Shown piece after piece: positions 7,622-16,211 of a DNA stretch of 37,542 nucleotides. The position numbers and the translations under genes were made by a program. The stretch's first letter is position 1. Each line of letters starts with the position of its first letter. The stretch spans positions 1 to 37,542 of the forward strand of contig JBECKQ010000021.1 of assembly GCA_040235375.1 (NCBI GenBank), given 5' to 3'. This DNA is from JBECKQ01 sp040235375 (GTDB lineage Bacteria; Planctomycetota; Phycisphaerae; UBA1845). The notes under the pieces are model-generated. The model made no database searches, was not told where the DNA came from, and worked only from the letters and a program-made list of their open reading frames with translations.

Positions 7622-7957
7622 ATGAAATACCATGTAACCGGAGCGCACAAGGAAACCGCCGACGATATCGAAATGGTCGTCGAGGCCGAGAGCGAGGATG
7701 CCGCCGCCCAGACCGTCAGTGGCATGCACGTCATGGTGGAGAAGATCGAGCCGGCCTCCACGCCGCTTGCGACAGAAACGGTCAGATACGAATACCATAC
7801 GCTCCGCTGCGACTTTCGCGACCTGCAGAGCCATCTGAACAAGTACGCCGCGGAGTTCTGGCGCGTGCTGAATATCCACCACGACCCCCACGACGACAAG
7901 ATGGTCCGCGTCGTCATGGAGCGTCTCCACCGCGTCGATCCCAACGCCCGCTACTGA
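7622..7957 (+). CDS. Conserved-looking hypothetical protein
   Basis: The product is 111 soluble residues with no membrane segment. The sequence starts MKYHVTGAHKETADDIEMVV, continues with an Ala/Glu helix resembling a ferredoxin-like or DUF4177-like small fold, and ends with an aromatic-rich half containing EYHTLRCDF and LNIHHDPHDDKM. I cannot name the family. GAGGAG at 7608-7613 sits 8 bases before the ATG, which decides the start against the longer open frame from 7316. It is preceded by an extended -10 promoter and followed after about 200 bases by miaA. Confidence 0.7.
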   Translation: MKYHVTGAHKETADDIEMVVEAESEDAAAQTVSGMHVMVEKIEPASTPLATETVRYEYHTLRCDFRDLQSHLNKYAAEFWRVLNIHHDPHDDKMVRVVMERLHRVDPNARY

Positions 7958-8090
7958 CCTGCGCGTGGCGCGGTCTGGCCCGAAGGAACAGGCCGTGGGT
8001 CGGATTCGTCCTCGCACGACGACACGGCCAGGCTACGCGTCGCTTCGCCCGAGGGTGCCACCCACCGCCTCGGGCATCCTGCCCTGGAAT

Positions 8091-8110
8091 CACGGGCTGC
8101 CGAGCCCGTG
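8091..8110. repeat. 8-bp hairpin before miaA
   Basis: CACGGGCT at 8091-8098 pairs with AGCCCGTG at 8103-8110 over the loop GCCG. It sits 50 bases before the miaA start in a segment (7958-8159) without a gene. The stem and loop sizes match the hairpins at 230-249 and 312-331, although the sequence differs. It could be a dispersed palindrome or a leader hairpin. Confidence 0.45.
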
Positions 8111-8159
8111 CGATAAGACGGATTTGCCCGCGCGCTCGCCGTCCCTTTCAATAGGTCCC

Positions 8160-9085
8160 ATGCCGGAACCGGTCACCTTCATCATCGGCTGCACGGGTTG
8201 CGGCAAAGGCGCCGTCGGTCGGACCCTCGCCCGCCATCTGAACGCGGAGATTCTCAGCGTGGATTCGATGAAGGTCTTCCGCCGGATGGACATCGGCACG
8301 GCCAAGCCGACCCCCGGGCAGCGCGGCGAAATCCGCCATCATCTCATCGACGTGGTCGAGCCATCTCAACCGTTCTCGGTAGCGGAGTTCGTTCAGCAGG
8401 CACGGCAGGCGATCGCCGAGATCCGGTCGCGCGGCGTGCATATCCTGGCCGTGGGGGGCACGGCGCTGTACATCAAGGCCCTCAGCGAGGGGCTGTTCGA
8501 AGGACCGTCGGCCGATCCGCAGGTTCGCTCGCGACTGCACGCCGAGGCGAAGGAACGCGGCACGCAGGAGCTGCACGCGCGGCTCGCGGCCATCGACCCG
8601 GTTGCAGCCGGCCGGATTCACCCCAACGATCTGCGCCGCATCGTCCGCGCCCTGGAGGTGCACGAGCTGACGGGCACGCCGATCAGCGAATTGCAGGTTC
8701 AGTGGGATCGTACGCGCACCGTGTTCGACTGCGCGTTCATCGGCCTGCGGCGCGAGCGCGAGGACCAGGCCCGCCGGGCCAACGCCCGCGTAAAGCGCAT
8801 GATCGAGCAGGGCCTCGTCGAGGAAGTCCGCGGCCTGCTGGCCGAGCGTCCGCCGATCGGCTCGACGGCCCGGCAGGCGCTGGGCTACGCCGAGATCATC
8901 GCCCACCTCGAGAATGAGGTTCCGCTTGAAGAAGCCGTCGAAAACATCAAAATCAACACCCGCAGCTTTATCAAGGCGCAGCGGACGTGGTTCAAGCGCT
9001 TCCGCACCGCCCGCTGGATCGACGTGTCAGAGGATGACACTGCCGAGTCCGTCGCGGGCCGGATCCTGTCCCTGGAGGACACGCC

Positions 9086-9107
<22 letters not shown>
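8160..9107 (+). CDS. miaA: tRNA dimethylallyltransferase
   Basis: The product is 315 residues, the usual MiaA length. MiaA transfers dimethylallyl from DMAPP to N6 of A37 in tRNAs reading UNN codons. Visible family marks are DSMKVFRRMDIGTAKP from residue 35 (substrate-binding aspartate), HHLID, VGGTALYIKAL and the C-terminal TRSFIKAQRTWFKR region. The P-loop reads GCTGCGKG at 10-17: the residue after the conserved Lys16 is Gly, where the family has Thr or Ser that helps bind metal and phosphate. I chose the ATG at 8160 because it begins the domain; the open frame runs upstream to 7965. The last 22 bases overlap the ABC ATPase gene, so the two are co-translated. Confidence 0.92.
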
Positions 9108-10044
<937 letters not shown>

Positions 10045-10045
<1 letters not shown>

Positions 10046-11022
10046 TGCAGCTTTGGGCGCTCATCCGCGATTCCTTCCGCGAGTCGCGCGACAAGAAGAT
10101 CTTCTGGGTGATGTTCGTCGTTTCCACCGTGGCGGCCTGCGTGCCTGCCGCGATCGGATTCGACAAGGAAGGCTTCTCTTTCTTCTTCGGCCTCTTGAAG
10201 AAACCCAGTGCCACGTATACGGCCGGGTCGGAGGCCGCGGTGAGCTTCATGGCGGCCATCGTGTCCGATTTCCTCATCGAGACGTACATCGCCTGGATCG
10301 GCGTTGCCGCATGCCTCATCGCGACCGCGGGCATCTTCCCGAACTTCATGGAGAACGGCGCCATCGACGTTGTCGTGAGCAAGCCGCTCTCCCGCGTGAA
10401 GGTGTTTGCGGGCAAGTACATCGGCAGCCTGGGATTCGTCCTGGTGCAGTCTGCGTATTTCGTTCTGCTCAGCTTCGTGATCCTGCGCATCCAGATCGGC
10501 GTTTGGCTGTGGGGTTATCTGTGGGCCATTCCGCTTCTCGTCGCGTTGTTCAGCTTCCTCTACTGTGTGTGCGTTCTTTTCAGCATGTGGCTGCGCAGCG
10601 GGATGTCCGCTCTGGTGCTCACGTTCATGTTCTGGATCTCGATTCCCGGCGTGGCCGCCGTTGATCGCTGGCTTGCAGGTGGAATGTCAATGGAGGGCGA
10701 GCCGGTTGCGACCGCCGTCTCGTGGGGCGAGCGGAGCTTCACGGACAAGGTTGTCCACGTTCTTCACGAGGTCCTGCCGGACACGAGCGACATCCCCGCC
10801 ATCGTGCGCCGCGAGATGGGAGCGGCGACCATGGAGCAGATGTACGAGCTGTTGCGGGGAAACGAGGCCGGTGAGGAGTCGGCGGCCAATCGAGAGCTGA
10901 TTCGCGAGGAGGACCGGCGCCGCGCGGAGCTCTCCCCCTGGAGCATCGTCGGCAGCTCGCTTCTGTTCGAGGCCGGAGTTCTCGCCCTCGCCGGTTGGAT
11001 ATTCGTACGCAGGGACTTTTAG
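10045..11022 (+). CDS. ABC-2 type transporter permease
   Basis: The product is 325 residues with about six membrane segments (roughly 20-40, 66-100 as one or two, 130-150, 155-180, 185-205, 302-322) and a hydrophilic loop of about 90 residues before the last. This is the layout of ABC-2 permeases with a large extracytoplasmic loop. The ATG overlaps the ATPase stop in TGATG, and AGGAGG lies at 10031-10036. It pairs with the upstream ATPase. The downstream glycosyltransferase raises the possibility of a glycan or lipid substrate, but this is inference from position only. Confidence 0.85.
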
Positions 11023-11036
11023 AGCGCGGTTCGCTC

Positions 11037-12146
11037 GTGCGCATTCTCTACGTTATCACCGACCTCGATACCGGCGGCGTGCCGCTTCACCTGCTGCGCC
11101 TGGCGACAGGGGCGCGGGACGCCGGCCACGACGTCAGCGTGCTGAGCATCAAGCCGGCCGGACCGGTCGGCGATCGGCTGGCCGACGCCGGTATTGGCGT
11201 GCAGTCGTGCGACGCAAGCGGTCCGGCCGACTGGCGCGTCTTCGAGAGCGTGGCAAACGCGACGCGTTCGACGGCGCCCGACGTGGTGCATTCCCTGCTG
11301 TTTCACGCCAATCTTGCTTGTCGCATTGCCGGCCTGATCGGCGGCTTTCCCGCCGAGCGACTCGTCTGCGAGATCCAGACTGCCGAGATCGAGCGCCGCT
11401 GGCATCTCGCCGTTGATCGCTTGACGTTCCGCCTGTGCCGCCTGACCGTGGTCAATTCCGATTCTGTTCGTCGCCACCTCCGCGTGCACGCGGGCATTCC
11501 TGCGCATCTTCTCCGCGTCATTCACGGCGGGGTTGACGCCGCGGCGATTCAAAGTGCGGCACCACTGCCGCGCGAGTCCCTCGGCGCGCGCGAAGGGGAA
11601 CACATTCTGTTGTGGGTCGGCCGGCTCGATCCGGTGAAAGGGCTGGACACGCTTATTGACGCCGTCGCCGCGCTGCTGCATTGCGTGGACGCGCGTCTTC
11701 TTCTTGTCGGCGACGGCCCCGAGGCGCAGCGCTTGCAGCAGCGTATCGCCCGTCGTCACCTGGAAGACCGCGCCAGCATGCTCGGCTGGCGCAGCGACGT
11801 GCACAATCTGATGCGCAGCGTCGATGCCTTCGTGTTTCCTTCACGCACGGAGGGCATGCCCAACGCTCTGCTCGAGGCGATGGCCGCGGGCTTGCCGATC
11901 GTGACCACGGACGTTCCCGGGTGTCGTGACCTTGTCACTCACGAGCGCGAGGGCTTGCTCGTTCCGGCCGACGACGCCGCAGCGCTGGCGCGCGCGATCG
12001 AGCGCCTGATCGACGACGCGGCGCTCGCCCGCCGGCTCGCGGAGGCCGCCCGGCGACGCGCTGAACGCGAGTTCAGCTTTGACGCCTGCCTGAGCCGCTA
12101 CCTGGCACTGTACCGCGAGATCCTCTCCGGTCCGACCGGCATGTGA
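11037..12146 (+). CDS. GT4-family glycosyltransferase
   Basis: The product is 369 residues with a two-domain GT-B fold. The N-terminal half opens with RILYVITDLDTGGVPLHLLR, and the C-terminal donor domain has LLWVGRLDPVKGLDTLI, LLLVGDGPE and the GT4 signature EGMPNALLEAMAAGLPIV with two conserved Glu. It probably transfers a sugar from a nucleotide-sugar to a cell-envelope acceptor. I chose the GTG at 11037, 14 bases after the permease stop, because it begins the first strand; a TTG at 10995 would overlap the permease. It is probably the last gene of the miaA-ABC operon. Confidence 0.85.
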   Translation: MRILYVITDLDTGGVPLHLLRLATGARDAGHDVSVLSIKPAGPVGDRLADAGIGVQSCDASGPADWRVFESVANATRSTAPDVVHSLLFHANLACRIAGLIGGFPAERLVCEIQTAEIERRWHLAVDRLTFRLCRLTVVNSDSVRRHLRVHAGIPAHLLRVIHGGVDAAAIQSAAPLPRESLGAREGEHILLWVGRLDPVKGLDTLIDAVAALLHCVDARLLLVGDGPEAQRLQQRIARRHLEDRASMLGWRSDVHNLMRSVDAFVFPSRTEGMPNALLEAMAAGLPIVTTDVPGCRDLVTHEREGLLVPADDAAALARAIERLIDDAALARRLAEAARRRAEREFSFDACLSRYLALYREILSGPTGM

Positions 12147-12330
12147 GGCGTATGTTCGGGCAAAATCGAGTTCGATGTCCTGATGACGCCGATTGCCCAA
12201 ACCCACACGGGGCCACGACCGCCCACTTCGGCGATCAATTGGGGCGGCTGGCCCACACCCACAGATATTGAGGTCTGGTAGGCTTTACCACCAGCGGCTT
12301 GTGGCCTGAAATCGCGGGCCAACGATGCGG
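12147..12330. other. Structured intergenic segment (RNA-like or repeat)
   Basis: There is no gene here. GGGCCA (12210-12215) and CCGCCC (12219-12224) can pair with GGGCGG (12242-12247) and TGGCCC (12249-12254). The last block can instead pair with TGTGGCC at 12300-12306 (GGCC plus ACA with one bulged C), enclosing a second hairpin TGGTA / TACCA at 12276-12290. The two foldings exclude each other. It may be a leader RNA of mraZ if transcribed, or a dispersed palindromic repeat. Confidence 0.4.
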
Positions 12331-12363
12331 GCATGCGCGGACAGATTGCTCGGATTTTTTCTG

Positions 12364-12392
12364 TTGCACTCAGTGGTTCTGTGAGGTATTCT
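12364..12392 (+). promoter_or_regulatory. Promoter of the mraZ division cluster
   Basis: TTGCAC at 12364-12369 and TATTCT at 12387-12392 are separated by 17 bases and match the sigma-70 consensus at 4-5 of 6 and 4 of 6 positions. Transcription would start near 12399, about 50 bases before the mraZ ATG and inside the GGGAA-box cluster. Confidence 0.5.
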
Positions 12393-12422
12393 TTCCCTGT
12401 ATTTCCCACTGAGCGGTGGGAA
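12392..12422. promoter_or_regulatory. Putative MraZ operator boxes
   Basis: TTTCCC occurs at 12392-12397 and again exactly 10 bases later at 12402-12407, and GTGGGAA follows at 12416-12422. The last two form an inverted repeat (TTCCCAC / GTGGGAA, 6-base gap). MraZ binds arrays of TGGGA-like boxes one helical turn apart upstream of its own gene. The position just past the -10 box fits autorepression. Confidence 0.55.
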
Positions 12423-12449
12423 CGAACGCCCGGTCGAGACGATTCACCC

Positions 12450-12941
12450 ATGCCCTTTACGGGTGCCTATGAGCGAACGATCGACGCCAAGAACCGCATC
12501 CAGATCCCGGCCCAGTTTCGCACGGCCCTGGATCCGGAGCAGCACGGCGAGACATTCTACATCTGCCCGGGCGAACGGAGCAATACGCTCTCTCTTTATC
12601 CCGACCGAATGTTCGAGTCCCGCGCCGAGCAGTTGCAAACGGAGCAGATCAGCGGTGAGGACTCGCTCGCATTCGAACAACTGTATTACTCGCTGGCGAG
12701 TAGGCTCGAGATGGACAAGCAGGGACGCGTAGTCCTTCCCGAGCGACAACTGGCCTTGGTGGATCTGGGCAAGGAGATCACGCTCGCAGGCGCGAACACG
12801 CGAGTCGACATCTGGCCGACGGCGGCGTACCAGGAGTTTGTGCAGTCGTCCTTCGCGACGCGGTGGCAGGACCTGCAGAAGTTCATGCGACAGACCCTGG
12901 GGCAACGGGCCGGTGCAGCAAGTGGGCCGCAGGCGCGGTAG
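12450..12941 (+). CDS. mraZ: Transcriptional regulator MraZ
   Basis: The product is 163 residues with two AbrB-like repeats, as expected for MraZ. The first carries MPFTGAYERTIDAKNRIQIP and the second LEMDKQGRVVLPERQL; the DxxxRxxxP loops contact DNA in the ring-shaped multimer. MraZ represses the dcw cluster by binding its own promoter region. The length is slightly above the common 140-150 because of a Gln/Ala-rich tail. The ATG at 12450 gives the family N-terminus; the frame is open to 12333. It is the first gene of the division cluster, preceded by a promoter and GGGAA boxes. Confidence 0.93.
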   Translation: MPFTGAYERTIDAKNRIQIPAQFRTALDPEQHGETFYICPGERSNTLSLYPDRMFESRAEQLQTEQISGEDSLAFEQLYYSLASRLEMDKQGRVVLPERQLALVDLGKEITLAGANTRVDIWPTAAYQEFVQSSFATRWQDLQKFMRQTLGQRAGAASGPQAR

Positions 12942-13107
12942 GCCCTCCGAGTTGTGACCGGGCGGTGGCCGAAGGCGAGCGCGATCGAATAGCAGCGCAG
13001 AGTCGGTAGTGCGAAGAGCAGTGGGCTTCAGTTCGGCCGGGACCGGCCACCAGGCGCGGTTGGCCGGTCCCGGCCTGAACGCAGGATTCAACAAAGAGAG
13101 CGGTTCC

Positions 13108-13413
13108 GTGGAACTAGCGGAAGTCAAGGTCGCCCGCCGGAAGGTGAATGGATTCGCCGGGCGGGGGACTGCGGGTCTGAAGGAGACGAAGGCCGCGACG
13201 GGTGCCAATGGTACCAGCTTGGTTGGGCAGATGCGGAAAGTCATGATGGACTCCTCATTCGCCAACGAGCAGACCATTCAGATCGTCGAGCAGTTGCGCA
13301 CCCGCATTCGACGATTGCAGAGACTGAGCAGCCGTTATGCGGCGGTCGATCTCTCGCGATATGTCGAAGCGTGCGTCGCCTCCCTGATGACGGCCCGCCC
13401 GGCCGGGGAGTGA
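13108..13413 (+). CDS. Small hypothetical gene between mraZ and rsmH
   Basis: The product is about 101 residues and I do not recognise it. The first half is basic and Gly/Ala-rich and looks disordered. The second half, from MRKVMMDSSFANEQ onward, is a probable helical segment (QTIQIVEQLRTRIRRLQRL) ending SLMTARPAGE. It has no membrane segment. It lies 166 bases after mraZ and 48 bases before rsmH, so it is probably co-transcribed. The GTG at 13108 follows AGAGAG by about 8 bases; other starts, including ATG 13231, are possible. Confidence 0.5.
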   Translation: MELAEVKVARRKVNGFAGRGTAGLKETKAATGANGTSLVGQMRKVMMDSSFANEQTIQIVEQLRTRIRRLQRLSSRYAAVDLSRYVEACVASLMTARPAGE

Positions 13414-13461
13414 AAGTCCGCATGGAGGCGAGGCTTTCCCCAGCCGCGACCTGCAGTTGAG

Positions 13462-14397
13462 GTGGCGGGGCCGGTGAAGGATGAGGGCGTCCAGCATGTG
13501 CCCGTTCTTCCGCGAGAGGTGACCGAGCTTCTCTCGGTGCGGCCGGGCGACGTCGTGCTGGACTGCACGATCGGGCTCGGCGGTCATGCCCGACTGCTGG
13601 CCGAGGCGGCGGCAACCGAAGGTTTGTTGATCGGCCTGGACGTCGATGAAGGCAACCTTCAGGCGGCGGCGCAGCGATTGGAAGGCGGCGGTTGCCCGTA
13701 CCGACTATTCCGCTGCAACTACGGGCGTTTCGAGGAGGCACTCGACGAGGCGCGAATCGACGCTGCGGACGTAATCCTCGCGGACCTGGGCGTCAGTTCG
13801 AACCAGGTCGAGGATGCGACGCGGGGGTTGAGCTTTCAGACGGAGGGGCCGCTCGACATGCGGATGGATGATCGTCTCTCCGTCACGGCGGGTGACCTGG
13901 TGAATCGGCTGCCCGAGGCGGAACTGGCGGACATCATCTACAAGTACGGCCAGGAGCGTCTCAGCCGCCGGATCGCACGTGCCATTCATCGCGCCCGCCA
14001 TCGAGGGCGCATCACAACCACAACGGAGCTGGCGCAGATAGTGTGTAAAGCCGTCGGGGCGGATCCGCGCTCGCGGCGCGCCAAGATCCACCCGGCGACA
14101 CGAACGTTTCAGGCTTTGCGCATTGCGGTCAATGATGAGCTCAGCGCGCTGGGCGCGCTGCTGGAGCGCGCCCCGCGCCGGCTGCGCGCGGGCGGTCGCA
14201 TCGGCGTCATCAGTTTTCACAGTCTCGAGGACGGGATAGTGAAAGAAGATTTTCGGCGCCGCGCGAGTGAAGGAATCTACCGCATCGTGACGAAGAAACC
14301 GGTGTCGCCGGACGCTGCAGAGCGCGAGCGCAACCCGCGATCGCGCAGCGCGAAGTTGCGCGTCGCCGAGCGGACCGACGTTATCGTGCATGATTGA
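13462..14397 (+). CDS. rsmH: 16S rRNA m4C1402 methyltransferase
   Basis: The product is 311 residues, the usual length of RsmH (MraW), which methylates N4 of C1402 in 16S rRNA using SAM. Marks in order are HVPVLPREV at the N-terminus, the SAM motif DCTIGLGGHA, DLGVSSNQ, RMD, HPATRTFQALRIAVNDEL and the C-terminal VISFHSLED. The second methyltransferase motif block and helical insertion are intact. The GTG at 13462 was chosen because it gives the full N-terminus; a GTG at 13474 is also possible. It is the third gene of the division cluster and runs up to the LysM gene. Confidence 0.95.
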   Translation: MAGPVKDEGVQHVPVLPREVTELLSVRPGDVVLDCTIGLGGHARLLAEAAATEGLLIGLDVDEGNLQAAAQRLEGGGCPYRLFRCNYGRFEEALDEARIDAADVILADLGVSSNQVEDATRGLSFQTEGPLDMRMDDRLSVTAGDLVNRLPEAELADIIYKYGQERLSRRIARAIHRARHRGRITTTTELAQIVCKAVGADPRSRRAKIHPATRTFQALRIAVNDELSALGALLERAPRRLRAGGRIGVISFHSLEDGIVKEDFRRRASEGIYRIVTKKPVSPDAAERERNPRSRSAKLRVAERTDVIVHD

Positions 14398-14450
14398 TAA
14401 ATCTCCAACGCCCGCGGCAGCGCGGGCTCTTGCGCCGGAGTCGAGTGTCC

Positions 14451-15914
14451 ATGGCCAGGGAGACGAAGATTGGTCTGTTGGTCGGCATGGGGTTCATCGT
14501 CTGCTTCGCGATCATCCTCTCGCATCGCGGCCAGATCGTTGACCCGCAGGCGGGGGAGTTCGAGATAGCTGCGGTGCTCAGCGACGTTCCGTCGACCGAT
14601 GACTTCGCCGCCCACCGCCGCGCCGCCGAGGTCGGCCGCACGGCAATCGCCAGCCACCCACCCCGGCATCGACCGATCGAGGCGCATGAGCCGGTCGCGC
14701 AGAACCCTGCTGAAACGGCGCGCGATCCGGAGGTAATCGAAGCAAGAGAGCCGGACAGGCGGCCCGCGAATACGCTTCGCGAGCCGCCGCCCGGCGCGGA
14801 AGGGCCGATCCGCACCGCAGTGGCCCAAGCCGAGAGCGCGAGAGATCGCTTCACGCGGCGTCGGCCGCCGATCGAGAGTTCGCAGTCTCCTGAGCCCCCT
14901 TCCGCGGACGACAGCCGAAGCTCGGTACTGCAAGCCAGTCCGCCCGCGGAAGAAGCAGATCGACCGGCGCCCGACTCGATCCTCCCGCGGCGCCGGTCGA
15001 TCGATCTGTCCACACCGGAAGCGGTGCTGGCCGCGGTCGAGGCGGGGCCCATGGAGCAGGGCGTGAGGGAGACGGTCGGCGCCGAGACCGGCGAGGCGTC
15101 CGCAGTCCTGCCTGAGACCGCCACCCGGCCCGAGCCGGTCCGCGGCGAAGTGTACCGCGTCCAGCCCGGCGACAGCCTGACGCGCATCGTGCGCGAGCAC
15201 TACGGCTCGGCGAGCGGCGAACTGATCCGCAAGGTGTACGAAGCGAATCGCGACCGCATGTCGAGCCCCGATCAGCTCGTCGCCGGCCACGAGATCATTC
15301 TGCCGGATATTGCCAGGCAGACGGAGACCATGGTCGCCGAGGCAAGGGTCGCACCCGCTGCTCCTGTCGCCGACGAGCGCGCGTCCGCGGCGGCCCCGGT
15401 CGCGGCGCACGAGCCTTCAGTAACGTACGAAATCGAAAGCGGCGACACCCTCGCGAAGATCGCCCGGCGGCATTACGGCACCGACTCGCGCGAGGTGGTC
15501 GATGCGATCGTCCGCGCGAACGCGCGGATCGACGACCCGAATCGAATCTCCGTCGGTCAGTCGATCGTGCTTCCCGACCTGGTGATCGCGGGCACGCGGT
15601 CGCCGGTGCAGCTCGCGACTAGCGACGAGCCGCGGCAGGAGCGGCCCGCGCCGGCACAGCAGACGCAGACGGCCGCGGCACGGCCGAAGAAGGACGATCC
15701 CCGCTGGGAGTGGTACGAGCTGAAAAAGGGTGACGTGTACACGACGGTTGCCGCGGACAGGCTGGGAACAGCCAAGCGCTGGCGCGAGCTGGTCGAGCTC
15801 AACAAGGACATCTTCCCCAATCCCGATCGGATTCGCCACGGCGTGAAGATCCGCGTGCCCGTCGGACTCGAAGACGCGACGTCGCGCGGCCTGAGCACCA
15901 GGAGCGCGGGATGA
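14451..15914 (+). CDS. Membrane-anchored protein with three LysM domains
   Basis: The product is 487 residues. A single membrane segment near the N-terminus (8-24) is followed by about 200 residues of Pro/Arg/Glu-rich linker and three LysM-like modules, which bind the GlcNAc backbone of peptidoglycan. LysM1 is at about 233-284 (YRVQPGDSLTRIVREHYG), LysM2 at 324-376 (YEIESGDTLAKIARRHYG) and a more divergent LysM3 at 421-474 (WYELKKGDVYTTVAADRLG). The probable location is the periplasmic face of the inner membrane. The ATG at 14451 follows GGAG by 10 bases; a TTG at 14394 overlapping rsmH is possible. It sits between rsmH and the ftsL-like gene and overlaps the latter by four bases, so it is translated with division genes. 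Confidence 0.85.
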   Translation: MARETKIGLLVGMGFIVCFAIILSHRGQIVDPQAGEFEIAAVLSDVPSTDDFAAHRRAAEVGRTAIASHPPRHRPIEAHEPVAQNPAETARDPEVIEAREPDRRPANTLREPPPGAEGPIRTAVAQAESARDRFTRRRPPIESSQSPEPPSADDSRSSVLQASPPAEEADRPAPDSILPRRRSIDLSTPEAVLAAVEAGPMEQGVRETVGAETGEASAVLPETATRPEPVRGEVYRVQPGDSLTRIVREHYGSASGELIRKVYEANRDRMSSPDQLVAGHEIILPDIARQTETMVAEARVAPAAPVADERASAAAPVAAHEPSVTYEIESGDTLAKIARRHYGTDSREVVDAIVRANARIDDPNRISVGQSIVLPDLVIAGTRSPVQLATSDEPRQERPAPAQQTQTAAARPKKDDPRWEWYELKKGDVYTTVAADRLGTAKRWRELVELNKDIFPNPDRIRHGVKIRVPVGLEDATSRGLSTRSAG

Positions 15915-16201
15915 CGCCGGTCAGGGCCGGAGTTTCCTTGTTCCTGCTGGGGGCGATCTGCCTGCTGGTCGTGTTCCTGCGCGCCGAGAAGGTGCGGCTT
16001 GACGCGGCATCTGCGGCGCACGAGCAGGAGCTGTTAAACCTGCGGCGGGCGACGTGGAACGTGCAGATGCAGATTGCCCGGCTGCGCGCCCCGGAGCAGA
16101 TCCAGGACCGGGTGCGGCGCATGCGCCTGGGCGTGCAAGCGTCGTTCTCTGACCTGATCGGCCCGTATGACAACCAGGCCCAGCTCGCCGATGGAAACTA
16201 G
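15911..16201 (+). CDS. ftsL: FtsL-like septum formation protein
   Basis: The product is 96 residues with one membrane segment (6-23), then a predicted coiled coil (EKVRLDAASAAHEQELLNLR onward) and a short tail. The size, the topology and its place between rsmH and a division transpeptidase match FtsL, a bitopic scaffold that recruits FtsB, FtsQ and the FtsW/FtsI pair. FtsL is too divergent to prove by sequence alone. The ATG overlaps the LysM gene stop (ATGA), implying coupling. The transpeptidase follows after 10 bases. Confidence 0.7.
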   Translation: MTPVRAGVSLFLLGAICLLVVFLRAEKVRLDAASAAHEQELLNLRRATWNVQMQIARLRAPEQIQDRVRRMRLGVQASFSDLIGPYDNQAQLADGN

Positions 16202-16211
16202 GTAACAGGCT

